NCBI GenBank assembly: GCA_014238335.1
Contig: JABABI010000022.1
Coordinates: forward strand, 1 to 64,000
Direction: 5' to 3'
Length of the DNA: 64,000 nucleotides
Source of the DNA: Fuerstiella sp.
GTDB taxonomy: Bacteria > Planctomycetota > Planctomycetia > Planctomycetales > Planctomycetaceae
The notes under the pieces are model-generated. The model did no database searches and was not told where the DNA came from. It saw only the letters and a program-made list of their open reading frames with translations. The translations under genes were made by a program, and so were the position numbers. Shown one piece after another: positions 19,020-28,931 of the stretch (positions are counted from its first letter, which is position 1; each line of letters opens with the position of its first letter).

Positions 19020-21515
19020 TTACTGAATCGCGATGGGCATATCAGCGGGCTGAGTCAGCATTCGCTTTGGTACCGCCGGCGAAGGCCGGGTGTCCGGTGC
19101 TGATGAGGGGGTTGAGAGCGTTTTTTTGTCGGGGCCAAAGTACATGAAGCCCTGACGTGGTGTGACATCTTTCGACATCGCTGTCCCGCCCTCGGCGGGT
19201 GTCATGTCAATTGGGTCAGACAGGCTGGCACTCTGTTGTGCAGGCGTCGGCGCGTCCAACGATTCAGCAATTCTGTCGGCCTGTGGGCCAAAGACCTCGA
19301 AACCGCTGACGCTGCGAGCCTGCTCGATGCCGGACCCGGTTGAAGATGTTGAGGGCGGGTCCGCCGGATATTCCCTCGTGTATACGGCATGACTGATCGG
19401 AGACCCTGTCAGCGGGGTCTGCTGAGTGTTAAGAGTCCGTTCGTAAACTGCCTGATCGATTGCTCCCTGATTGCCGTGCGACAGAACCTCTGCGGATGCC
19501 TGCTGGATTCTGCCGTTCTGAATGTTGAGACTGTCCGGTCCCGGGCCATCAGTTCCGGCGGACAGACTGCGGTCAGGCTGGCCGGGGTTGACCATGTCGA
19601 AATCAGGTGGTGTCATGTCCATTGGACGCACCACGTCATAACCCGCCTCAGATTGCACGGTCGAATAGGAACCGCTCAATAGTTTTGCGGCAATCTCACG
19701 ACGCAGCGTTTCCCGAATGCCAATCTGGTCTCCGGTGTTCCGGTCCAGACGGATTTCGTCGACGACCCAGTAGTCATGTTCAATAATCAAACTGGCCGAG
19801 ACGACGGTCCGGTCAGCCGATCCCAGTCGCACAGTGGCTCGTTCCTGAGTCACACGGGTATCGTGAATTGGCTGTCCGAGCTGTGACGCCAGTGTTGGGA
19901 ATTGCGCAGGGACGCCTTTAAGATTGCTCCACACCAGCCGATTGAAATCGGACGAACAGGATTTTTGCAGAAGCTCCATGTCTCCCTGATTCCATGCTGT
20001 GGCAAATTCAAGCAATGGTGCGGCCAGTTCCAGCCGCGTACGCAGTGAAGTCACCTGACCCTGTTGATTCGGATATTGAATGTCGTCGACTTTCAATACT
20101 CCATTTTCACTGATCATGCGGCACGACAACACCGACCCGTTACCGGTCCTGAATTCCAGCTCCGTACGCTGTGCAACCGTGTGGCTGTCTGTCAGAGTCA
20201 ACGATTCGTCATAGAAGTCGGGAATGGACAGAGCGGACAGAATTTCGGGAGCAAGTCGTTTCCACGTTGCGCGGGAAAATTCTGCGGAAGACATTTGAGA
20301 AACAGATTCATGGTCCCGTTCAGACAGGGCCTTCAGAAAGAAGGCCGCTCGCGTCGGCGCGGTGAAGACAGATGACAACGATTTCTGTCGCCGATTTGTG
20401 CGCTCGTAGAGCGTCACGTCACGAATCAGGAATCGCGGTTCGTTCTTTGCCGCTGCCGACCCGATTCCGGCGGCGATGTCGGCCGTGGTGAATTCGGACG
20501 GTCGTTCCTCAAGGTCCAGTCGCACAATTTCGCGGCCGGCGGGAATCATCACTGTTAACTTGTCTTCGTACGCTCGAATGTCAAATTCATCCGGCACTTT
20601 CGCGGGCGACGGTAACTGAATGATGGACAAATCGGCCAGCTTCAAAGAATCAGAATAGAAGGTGTTTGTGGTCAGTCGTTTCAGGGAATCGTGATCTTCG
20701 GCACCGTATGCTGTCAGGAACGTATTGACTGCGTTCACAGCATCTGCCTGCCGTCGAACGGATCCCGTATGATTTTTCACGCGGTGGTTGTGGGCTTCGA
20801 CATCATCGACCAGCCATTCGTCTGAATTCCGGACAAGTTTGATAAGCAGATGCCCATTCTTTGCCGGCAGTTTCACCACGGCATCGTTTTCGTTCAGGTT
20901 GGCTTCCGGCCGGCGAGCCATTCCTTCTTCGTAAGTGGAGGCAATTCGGGCCGTGAGCGCCTGTAGCCATTCCTCCGGAAGTTGCCGCAGCGAACCGGTC
21001 AGGTCCGAGGACGTCATGGCAAGGATTTCTTCGCGGTCACCGGACTCCCAGACAGTCAGAAACTGTCGCAGCGTCATCAACAGATCCATGACTTCAATGG
21101 TGGACTTGGTGACCCGCGTACTCTTATTCAGCTGGCGGACCATGACATCGTCAACCACCCAGTAGTGCTTTGCAGGATCATTGACCAGATGGAACTGATA
21201 CTTGCCACCCGACTCTTCCTTCGCAATGACCTCCCGGCCGCCATTCTTCAGATTGGTCACTTCCACAACAGTCAGCTCGTGTTTGGGCAATGCCATCACC
21301 TGCAGATCGGACAGGACGTCTTCTGACCGAAGGGCCTTTTCTTCGAAGCGCGTCGATGTAATCCGGCGCAGAGCCGGTTCGTTTTCTTCGTTCAGAGCTT
21401 CTGCAAACTGTTCAATAACTCGCTGTTCCATCAGGGACTGACTGAACAGGGATTGGGCGCAGCCGGTACAAAAGACGGCACTCGCAAGAATCGCCAGGGA
21501 CGTTGCAGACTTCAT
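19020..21515 (-). CDS. Large predicted lipoprotein with five tandem diverged ~100-120 aa modules
   Basis: Start at internal Met: MKSATSLAILASAVFCTGCAQ (lipobox CTGC). Module ends HYWVVDDV, EWLVDDV, RFLIRDV, VLKVDDI, YWVVDEI. Confidence 0.75.
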   Translation of the reverse strand: MKSATSLAILASAVFCTGCAQSLFSQSLMEQRVIEQFAEALNEENEPALRRITSTRFEEKALRSEDVLSDLQVMALPKHELTVVEVTNLKNGGREVIAKEESGGKYQFHLVNDPAKHYWVVDDVMVRQLNKSTRVTKSTIEVMDLLMTLRQFLTVWESGDREEILAMTSSDLTGSLRQLPEEWLQALTARIASTYEEGMARRPEANLNENDAVVKLPAKNGHLLIKLVRNSDEWLVDDVEAHNHRVKNHTGSVRRQADAVNAVNTFLTAYGAEDHDSLKRLTTNTFYSDSLKLADLSIIQLPSPAKVPDEFDIRAYEDKLTVMIPAGREIVRLDLEERPSEFTTADIAAGIGSAAAKNEPRFLIRDVTLYERTNRRQKSLSSVFTAPTRAAFFLKALSERDHESVSQMSSAEFSRATWKRLAPEILSALSIPDFYDESLTLTDSHTVAQRTELEFRTGNGSVLSCRMISENGVLKVDDIQYPNQQGQVTSLRTRLELAAPLLEFATAWNQGDMELLQKSCSSDFNRLVWSNLKGVPAQFPTLASQLGQPIHDTRVTQERATVRLGSADRTVVSASLIIEHDYWVVDEIRLDRNTGDQIGIRETLRREIAAKLLSGSYSTVQSEAGYDVVRPMDMTPPDFDMVNPGQPDRSLSAGTDGPGPDSLNIQNGRIQQASAEVLSHGNQGAIDQAVYERTLNTQQTPLTGSPISHAVYTREYPADPPSTSSTGSGIEQARSVSGFEVFGPQADRIAESLDAPTPAQQSASLSDPIDMTPAEGGTAMSKDVTPRQGFMYFGPDKKTLSTPSSAPDTRPSPAVPKRMLTQPADMPIAIQ

Positions 21516-21909
21516 GACAAAGCCCTTGTTTGTCAGACAGACGTCGTGGAGAAAGCGACGAATGAAGACAGGGAGAGAGAGGATGTGTGAAGGGATGCTG
21601 CCGACCCCTGTGTCTGCCAGGCAGACGAGGGACCGCGCAGAACGGGCCACTGGCCGGAACACAGCGTATGCCTTGTCGCATTTTCCGGCATATGGGTCAA
21701 CGTGGTACCGCGCCCGGGAGCCGGCAACTGTCAGACTTACCCCTGCCGCACAGAGAGTTTCGGCACATCCTGCCAGTCCTATGGTTTTTCCTGTGAGGTC
21801 GTACGAAGGGACTGGCGTTTGACGGACATGCGTTCCATCACCTGTTCACGGCTGAGGCGTTCTGCCGGCGACGGATTGCAGGCCGGCAGATCGGTTTTCC
21901 GTCACTGCT

Positions 21910-23085
21910 TCAGGTTGTGGAACGGCTTCTGCCAACACGTTCGACGACCTGTGCAATTGCCAGACGCATCAGATCACGGTCAACCGAATGAACGTCAATG
22001 GGCTGGCCGATGCCATCCAGCATCGTCACGGTCAGTCGACCTCCAAGATGCTGGCGGAATTCTTCCAGGCCGGAGAATAACTCGTCCGTGTGCTGCAGAG
22101 CGGGGTGATCAAGCAGAAGACCAAGCCGGTCCAGGCAGTCGAGAACTCGGTCTGCATCTTCAGGCGACAGTCCATGTGCCAGACTTGAGTAGATTGTGTC
22201 CACGGCGACACCAATTGCGACCGCTTCGCCATGCCGCAGTTCGAAACTGGTCATCACTTCCAGTTTGTGAGCTGACCAGTGACCATAATCCAGCGGGCGA
22301 GCCTCCAGCATTTCGAATGGATCTCCGCCCGCTGTGATATGCCGCAGGTGCCATTGTGCAGATTCGGCAATGACAGGCCACGCCTCTGCTTTTCGTTGAC
22401 GAATGGCCGCTGCGTCCCGATGAATATGTTCGAAGAACTTCCTGGATTTCAGTAACGAAACCTTAACAGCCTCAGAGAAACCACAGCAGAAGTCTCGCTC
22501 GCTGAGGGTTTCTACCAGTTTCCGATCGTTGATGACGGCCCAGGGCACTGCAAATGTGCCCACCCAGTTCTTCTTCTGAAACAGATTAATACTGTTCTTA
22601 ACGCCGATGCCGGAATCTCCCTGAGCCAGCGTTGTTGTGGGAATACGAATCAACCGGAGACCTCGGTGTGCAATGGCGACTGCAAACCCCACGGCGTCCA
22701 GTACGGCTCCACCACCAATCACGACCACGTAACTGCGACGGTCCAGGTCCGCGTGGTTGAAGCATTTCAACATGCGTTCAATCAGGTGAATGTCGTTCTT
22801 GACACATTCCCCACCCGGCACAACCTGAATATTCCCCGAAACCCGAATGACCTGCGAGTGGCGTGAGCAGAACTGCTGGATTCTGTGCTTCAATTCCGGG
22901 TTTGCCAGCGAGACCTGTTCGTCCAGCCAAAACTGCACTTTGGGCACGCGGTCCTCAGATCCTTCCAGCAGTTCAGTCAGCGTGTAAGCATCACAGCCAA
23001 ACACATCGTCTGTAAATCGCAGGCGATGGGTGAATTCAACGGCAAATGGCACGTCGTGGATTTCATTTTCAGTCGGTACGTTCAT
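21910..23085 (-). CDS. 3-dehydroquinate synthase-like sugar-phosphate cyclase (EboD-like)
   Basis: [109 protein letters not shown]; start moved to MNVPTENE. Confidence 0.8.
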   Translation of the reverse strand: MNVPTENEIHDVPFAVEFTHRLRFTDDVFGCDAYTLTELLEGSEDRVPKVQFWLDEQVSLANPELKHRIQQFCSRHSQVIRVSGNIQVVPGGECVKNDIHLIERMLKCFNHADLDRRSYVVVIGGGAVLDAVGFAVAIAHRGLRLIRIPTTTLAQGDSGIGVKNSINLFQKKNWVGTFAVPWAVINDRKLVETLSERDFCCGFSEAVKVSLLKSRKFFEHIHRDAAAIRQRKAEAWPVIAESAQWHLRHITAGGDPFEMLEARPLDYGHWSAHKLEVMTSFELRHGEAVAIGVAVDTIYSSLAHGLSPEDADRVLDCLDRLGLLLDHPALQHTDELFSGLEEFRQHLGGRLTVTMLDGIGQPIDVHSVDRDLMRLAIAQVVERVGRSRSTT

Positions 23086-23483
23086 TAGCACAGAGGGCGG
23101 CAACGGTCGGGAAACGGGGAGGAACACAGGAAGCGGGACTGCTCTCCAGCATACGGGCATTCTGCTGCAGAAACCACTTGCGGACCGGCAGGGATCGCAA
23201 GTAAGCGCAGAACACACCTCTGCGCTGGTTGCCGGAAATTCGGGAAAAACCGATTCGGCAGGATCCAGGGGCAGTGCAACCGGAACAACCGGCACACGCA
23301 TACACTGTTCAATTCCTGGCACGGCTTTATGTGCCTTTGCATGAATGATCAAAGATCGTCATCCCGAAAAAACAACGCAGTGTTACCCATATTTTTGGAA
23401 CGAGGACTTGATCCGTGATCCGCGTTGTTTGCGACACGGGAATCCTCACCTCCCCTTCAGCTCATTTTCAGGAGAAGAAAACA

Positions 23484-24119
23484 ATGAGAGGGATTACTCT
23501 GTCAGCTGCTCTGGTCATTATGACCGTGGCGAGCAGCGCCGATGCAGGCCTGTTTGGTCTGTTCAACAAGAGCCGCAGCTGCGGTGGATGTGGCGAAGAA
23601 GCCACCTGCTGTGCTCCAGCTGATTGCTGCGAGTCCACCTGCTGTGCTCCTGCTGGCTGTGGCAACGACGCTACCTGCTGTGCTCCTGCTGGCTGCGGAA
23701 ACGACGCTAGCTGCTGTGCTCCTGCTGGCTGCGGAAACGACGCTAGCTGCTGTGCTCCTGCTGGCTGCGGAAACGACGCTAGCTGCTGTGCTCCTGCTGG
23801 CTGCGGAAACGACGCTAGCTGCTGTGCTCCTGCTGGCTGCGGAAACGACGCTAGCTGCTGTGCTCCTGCTGGCTGCGGAAACGACGCTAGCTGCTGTGCT
23901 CCTGCTGGCTGCGGAAACGACGCTAGCTGCTGTGCTCCTGCTGGCTGCGGAAACGACGCTAGCTGCTGTGCTCCTGCTGGCTGCGGAAACGACGCTAGCT
24001 GCTGTGCTCCTGCTGGCTGCGGAAACGACGCTAGCTGCTGTGCTCCTGCTGGCTGCGGAAACGACGCTAGCTGCTGTGCTCCTTCTTGCTGTGCTCCTGC
24101 CTGTGGCGGTTGCAAGTAA
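23484..24119 (+). CDS. Secreted Cys-rich tandem-repeat protein
   Basis: Signal peptide MRGITLSAALVIMTVASSADAG, then CGGCGEEATCCAPADCCEST and 12 copies of CCAPAGCGNDA[ST], ending CCAPSCCAPACGGCK. Confidence 0.8.
   Translation: MRGITLSAALVIMTVASSADAGLFGLFNKSRSCGGCGEEATCCAPADCCESTCCAPAGCGNDATCCAPAGCGNDASCCAPAGCGNDASCCAPAGCGNDASCCAPAGCGNDASCCAPAGCGNDASCCAPAGCGNDASCCAPAGCGNDASCCAPAGCGNDASCCAPAGCGNDASCCAPAGCGNDASCCAPAGCGNDASCCAPSCCAPACGGCK
23640..24071 (+). repeat. 36-bp coding tandem repeat, 12 units (432 bp)
   Basis: Unit TGCTGTGCTCCTGCTGGCTGCGGAAACGACGCTAGC read repeatedly with no visible variation after the first variant unit. Confidence 0.95.
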
Positions 24120-24429
24120 TTAAGAACGTGGCGAAAGGTAGGAGGTAATTAACCACTTTGGTTTAATGATGAGCTGACGGCGAGAACGGGCGGAAAGTCG
24201 TGAGTCTGCCCGTTCCCCGGCTCGCAGAAAGATCTGTCTCGTGCGGAGCGGATCGTCCTGAAAGAGCGGTCGTCAATCCTTGTCAATAACGGTTAATGCC
24301 CCATCCTTCCGCCCCGGCTGGAAGAGGAACGTGAGGTATCCTCACGGGGGAACACGCATCAAAGGTTATCCCTAGCCTGCGGTTCCACCGGTGATCAGCT
24401 CGCAGGGTGGAACTGTTTGGTTGAAAATA

Positions 24430-24477
24430 AAGCGACGATGTAGTCTGGTTCCTGGCCGACTCATCGTCGCTTTTTTC
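24430..24477 (+). terminator. Rho-independent terminator-like hairpin
   Basis: AAGCGACGATG - 21 nt - CATCGTCGCTT followed by TTTT; 11-bp perfect stem. Confidence 0.75.
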
Positions 24478-24724
24478 GTGCCATCAGCAAATGTATTAGA
24501 AACAGTTCGCGCGTTTCATTGGTCATGCCAACTGCGAGGCGTCACAGATATCAGTGACTTCTTGGTCTCGATATTAAACTTAGACGCGTGCCACCTCAAC
24601 ATGCAGAGGGCTTGTGAATTTCGAATGGAGGGTGGTTGCCTCATCGCGGATTTTTGTAACAATAAGGATTCCCACCCTCAAAGGTCAGTTCCAGTTACCC
24701 CACCCCTTCCTCGGGTTCACTCCA

Positions 24725-25765
24725 ATGTTGCTTGTAATTCTGCGAGTTGCCTATCTGCTGGTCTGTGCAGGCGCGATTCTGGCTTACATAAATCCAGAGG
24801 ATGTGGACGGAGTTGCGTCCACGCTGCCCTGGGTCATCAACGACCATAAGCTTATCGCATTCTTTGTACTGCTTTTCATCAGCCAGCTGGTCACGATTGC
24901 GGATCTGTTGATTCGCCATAAACGCATTGAGGTCATCTCTGCAGTTTATTTCGGCGTTCTGATTGGAGTATTACTGGCCTACCTGATGATTCAGGCCCTG
25001 ACACCAATCGTGAAGCCGCCTTACGACGGGCTGGCCGTGATGATGACATTGCTTGTCTTACCTTATGTCTGCGTGTCTTTGCTGTTACAGACCAAAGACG
25101 ATTTTCGATTTGTCATTCCGTATGTTGAGTTCGCTCGAGACCTGAAAGGCGGACGTCCTCTGATTGTCGACAGCAGCTCTCTGATCGATGGCCGGATTGC
25201 TGATGTTGTGGAAACTCAGATTCTGGAATCGCAGTTGATTGTTCCGGACTTCGTTCTGGCTGAAGTGCAGGACGTGGCAGACAGCAACGACAAAAATCGT
25301 CGCCTCAGAGGTCGTCGCGGGCTTGAGGTGCTGGCCACGATGCAGAAGAGTACACACACTGATGTCCGCGTTCACGAAACCAATCGAAAGGAATTTCGTT
25401 CAATGGCCGTGGACCACAAGTTGGTTGAACTGGCCAAGCAGCTGCGTGGTGGAGTTATTACCAATGACTTCAACCTGAATAAGGTGGCCAGCGTTCAGGG
25501 AATTCCGGTCATTAACCTGAACGACGTCGCCAACGCCCTGCGTCCCAGATTCATTCCGGGTGAACGGCTGCGACTCAGGATCATCAAGGAAGGTGAAGGT
25601 GTCGGACAGGGCGTCGGTTATCTTGATGATGGCACAATGGTTGTCTGCGAAGGAACGGCTGCTCAGATCGGAAATGAAATCGACAGCATCGTCAGCAGTG
25701 TACTGCAGAGCAGTGCCGGCCGCATGATCTTTGCCAAGCCTGTGCACACCGCACACGACGCATAA
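24725..25765 (+). CDS. Membrane-anchored PIN/TRAM domain protein (YacL-like)
   Basis: Four predicted N-terminal TM helices, PIN: RPLIVDSSSLIDGRIADVVETQIL...VPDFVLAEVQDVADSND...GVITNDFNLNKVA, then TRAM-like GEGVGQGVGYLDDGTMVVCEG. Confidence 0.88.
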   Translation: MLLVILRVAYLLVCAGAILAYINPEDVDGVASTLPWVINDHKLIAFFVLLFISQLVTIADLLIRHKRIEVISAVYFGVLIGVLLAYLMIQALTPIVKPPYDGLAVMMTLLVLPYVCVSLLLQTKDDFRFVIPYVEFARDLKGGRPLIVDSSSLIDGRIADVVETQILESQLIVPDFVLAEVQDVADSNDKNRRLRGRRGLEVLATMQKSTHTDVRVHETNRKEFRSMAVDHKLVELAKQLRGGVITNDFNLNKVASVQGIPVINLNDVANALRPRFIPGERLRLRIIKEGEGVGQGVGYLDDGTMVVCEGTAAQIGNEIDSIVSSVLQSSAGRMIFAKPVHTAHDA

Positions 25766-25799
25766 GAGTTCGTCACAGCTGTTGACGGAAGGACCGGTG

Positions 25800-26486
25800 T
25801 CAGTCCGGATTTGCGATCTTGCGCAGGTACTTCGCCAGATCTCGCTGCAGCATCAGCATGTTCTGCCACCGCTCCCAGGGTACCTGAACAAATGACTCGG
25901 GCGAGCGATCTTCTGGTTCTGAGGCTTCGAATGCAACATCCCGCATTCGCTCGTGAACGTAGCTCAGAATATCACTGATTCTCGCTCGCTGTCCGGGCTG
26001 CAGATGCCCGGGCAGAACCGGCGCACCTCCCGGAAACAGCGGTAGCTGCAAGTTTTCGGGACTCGAGTCTTCCACTATCTGAAACTCGACTTCGGAATCA
26101 GACGACGCCGCAACCACCGGATCGGCAGAATAATTCAGGGGAGTCAAAGCGGCGACCTCAACGCCTATTCGCTCGGCGTGTTCGGCGATCTGAGCGTTAC
26201 TGCCATATAGAAGTGTACACCGCCCTATCTGCACATGGTCGCCAGGCTGCAAAACCCGCAGTTGAACCGGGTGGCCATTCACGCGACTTCCGTTTGTGCT
26301 GTTCAAATCCGTCAGAATGACCTGACTGCGGTCTTCCTGCAGTTTGGCGTGTACACGGCTGACACGTTCATCGTTCAGTTGAATGACGTTGTCTTCTTCC
26401 CGTCCGATCGTGACCGGAGTCTCCAAATCCTCGTAGACGAGTCCTCGCTCGAGCCCCTCAAGGACAGATAATGTCAGTATTGCCAT
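25800..26486 (-). CDS. FHA domain protein
   Basis: PVTIGREEDNVIQLNDERVSRVHAKLQEDRSQVILTDLNSTNGSRVNGHPV. Confidence 0.9.
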   Translation of the reverse strand: MAILTLSVLEGLERGLVYEDLETPVTIGREEDNVIQLNDERVSRVHAKLQEDRSQVILTDLNSTNGSRVNGHPVQLRVLQPGDHVQIGRCTLLYGSNAQIAEHAERIGVEVAALTPLNYSADPVVAASSDSEVEFQIVEDSSPENLQLPLFPGGAPVLPGHLQPGQRARISDILSYVHERMRDVAFEASEPEDRSPESFVQVPWERWQNMLMLQRDLAKYLRKIANPD

Positions 26487-26581
26487 CAGAATTTGTCCAT
26501 GCCGTACCCGCTTGCCAACAACATGTTCACTATGGCAGTGTTCTGTTGCCACAATAATTAATCGAATCTCCTGGCGGAGTC

Positions 26582-27526
26582 TCATTCCAGCTTACTCGTA
26601 CGTGTCTTCCATGGATCTTCCCGCATTTTCAGATAGGCTTTGAAGAAGTCACCGATGTGTTTTTCCATCACCATCTTGCCCGACTTGTCTTTTGCCGTTA
26701 ACAGGCCTTCTGCAGAGTACTTCTTTTCCGGCGGACCTTCCTTCAGCTGTCGAGGTTCCTGATCAGGAGCCTTTTTCAGTTCAAGAAATCGGAATACCGA
26801 ATCGGCGGCTTTTTTTTCCGCACGGTCGGCCGGATTGTAGTAGATGTGAACGGCGATCTGTTTTGCCGGGTCTGCGATCGCCTTGATTGTGGCCGTGGTA
26901 TTCAAACCTTTTACGGGTGACTTAGGACTGAGCATCATGATCGCGCGGACGTCCTGTCCCTTGGGAGTGCGTTGAGCGAATGTCGGGGCGTCCGGCCACG
27001 GTTTCTTCAGCCAGTCGTTGGCGGCAAATGCGGCGGCGACCACGCAGCTGGACCCGGCCGCAGCAACGCCAAGTTTTCGGATATTCAATTTCTGACTCTG
27101 ATGTTCTTTGACCAGAAAGGCTTTAATTGCCTCCAGATCCTGAGTCGCCATCAGGCCGTAGTCACCCGGTCCCAGTCTGGTCAGTCGAGGGTTGGCATCT
27201 TCTGAGTCCGGCGCGCTGTCGCCGTGTTTGCGGAGATCAGCCGTGACAACCGCTAAGCCCTCCCTCTGCAACGCCTTGGCCGTCCCTTCCCAGACTTTGC
27301 GAGTCCTGCTACGTTCCAGGCCCTCGGCACCCGGCAACAGAATTACGACCGGCGACTCTTTGCCGGCGGGGGATTCGAAGTAAGTTATCTTGATGTCCCA
27401 GCCATCCGCCGTTGTCACGGTACGATTTTCGCTCGGACTTGTGCCCTGACCGCAAACTGACGGAGTGATAGCCCAAGTGGCGACAAGAAACGCCTGTCCG
27501 GCTACAATGAACCGCAGCAATTTCAT
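26582..27526 (-). CDS. Secreted alpha/beta hydrolase-like protein
   Basis: Signal peptide; PVVILLPGAEGLERSRTRKVWEGTAKALQREGLAVVTADLRKHGDS; Cys/Ser elbow region LGVAAAGSSCVVAA. Confidence 0.65.
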   Translation of the reverse strand: MKLLRFIVAGQAFLVATWAITPSVCGQGTSPSENRTVTTADGWDIKITYFESPAGKESPVVILLPGAEGLERSRTRKVWEGTAKALQREGLAVVTADLRKHGDSAPDSEDANPRLTRLGPGDYGLMATQDLEAIKAFLVKEHQSQKLNIRKLGVAAAGSSCVVAAAFAANDWLKKPWPDAPTFAQRTPKGQDVRAIMMLSPKSPVKGLNTTATIKAIADPAKQIAVHIYYNPADRAEKKAADSVFRFLELKKAPDQEPRQLKEGPPEKKYSAEGLLTAKDKSGKMVMEKHIGDFFKAYLKMREDPWKTRTSKLE

Positions 27527-27892
27527 ATCGTTATTCCCTTCGTTTGCATCATCCCCCGCTGTGGGGGGACATTTTCACTCGCGTGGCCGTCGGCAAGACG
27601 GGACGGCACGTATCCTCGTAAGCCTAGTCTACGGAGCAGAATATGTTCGGTCAAATCATTATCAAGTCATCCGGGCGTCCGTCTTCAGTGATTGTCTGAC
27701 CACGACGGACGACCCGTTCAGTTACCGAATTCTGCACTGTCGGTATAAAAGCCGTTGATTTCCCGCGATGAACCACACCGTCATCAGCCGTCAGCAAATT
27801 CGAACGTCCACGCCTGACTTTTTCCACCGTGTGATATCGTCTGTCGGAATTCACGCGGCCTCTCTGTCTTCAGGGTCAGACCTACAATCCCC

Positions 27893-28444
27893 GTGAAGAA
27901 CTCAGTCCCTATCACAGATGCATGGCTGCATTGCCCGCGTTGCGGCAAGCAGGCTGAAACTACGGGCCAACAGCCATTCGAGTGCGACGCATGCGGGTAT
28001 TCTCACTACTTCAGCCCGTGTTCTGCCGTTGCTGCGCTGATCGTCGACGAGTGGGGAAAAATGCTGTTCATCGTCCGTGGCAGAGATCCAGGCAGAGGCA
28101 AACTGGGATTGCCGGGAGGATTTGTGGACGCTGATGAGAGTGCCGAACAGGCGCTGCGGCGTGAAGTGTTGGAAGAACTGCAACTGTTGACGGGAACCGT
28201 TGAATATCTAGCGTCGTTCCCCAACCAGTACGCGTATTGCGGCGTGATCATTCCCGTGACAGATCTGTTCTTCATAGTGGAAGTGCACGATTTCGCTGCC
28301 ATGGCTGCTCAGACGGGCGAGGTTGACGGATGGACGTTTCTGCCTTTCGAATCTGTTTCCGCAGAGTCACTGGCCTTTGATACTCATCAACAGGCACTGC
28401 AGGTATACCGTCAACGGCAAAACGACGTTGCGGGTGGTGAATAG
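27893..28444 (+). CDS. NUDIX hydrolase with N-terminal zinc ribbon (GTG start)
   Basis: CPRCGKQAETTGQQPFECDACG; NUDIX box GGFVDADESAEQALRREVLEELQL. Confidence 0.9.
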   Translation: MKNSVPITDAWLHCPRCGKQAETTGQQPFECDACGYSHYFSPCSAVAALIVDEWGKMLFIVRGRDPGRGKLGLPGGFVDADESAEQALRREVLEELQLLTGTVEYLASFPNQYAYCGVIIPVTDLFFIVEVHDFAAMAAQTGEVDGWTFLPFESVSAESLAFDTHQQALQVYRQRQNDVAGGE

Positions 28445-28638
28445 CATCTGCGCAAAGCACGCATTTTCTGCGGCGGTCGGAATCCGGTGACATCTGCAGC
28501 ACATTGTCGACGGGCACACACGGTCTTCAGCCTAAGATTCTGTTCCGTGGCCGATTCCCAATAGCCGCGCACGTCAGTCCTGATTGCACCGGTTCTGTCA
28601 CGAACGTCGAGAAGTCCGTTCGTTCCGCGAGTGCCTCC

Positions 28639-28667
28639 ATCGTTTCGGCAGGAATCGCCGAAACGAT
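28639..28667. other. Intergenic perfect inverted repeat (11-bp stem, 7-nt loop)
   Basis: ATCGTTTCGGC-aggaatc-GCCGAAACGAT. Confidence 0.8.
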
Positions 28668-28931
28668 TCGGATTAGGGCAACTAAGTATTCTGCACATGG
28701 CGATACCCTTTGGTGAAGACAGATGCCTGACGGCGAGCGGGCAGACATTTACAAATCTAACGGGGCGTTGAGCCTCACACCAAAATTAGCTGTCATATCA
28801 GTCAGAGTACGCCGCTACTGCTGGCTCCCGAGTCCAGCCTGGCGGTCGCAACGACCGATACGCGACTTCACGTCACTGACGGCAGCAATAGAGGTGATCC
28901 GTTAATTCAAACAGCACCGGGAGGAGATGGC

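Noticed and set aside
23468-24115. 215-aa minus-strand and 193-aa plus-strand (23542..24123) ORFs across the 36-bp repeat array
   Set aside because: A repeat unit divisible by 3 keeps several frames open; only the 23484..24119 frame has a signal peptide and coherent Cys-rich caps.
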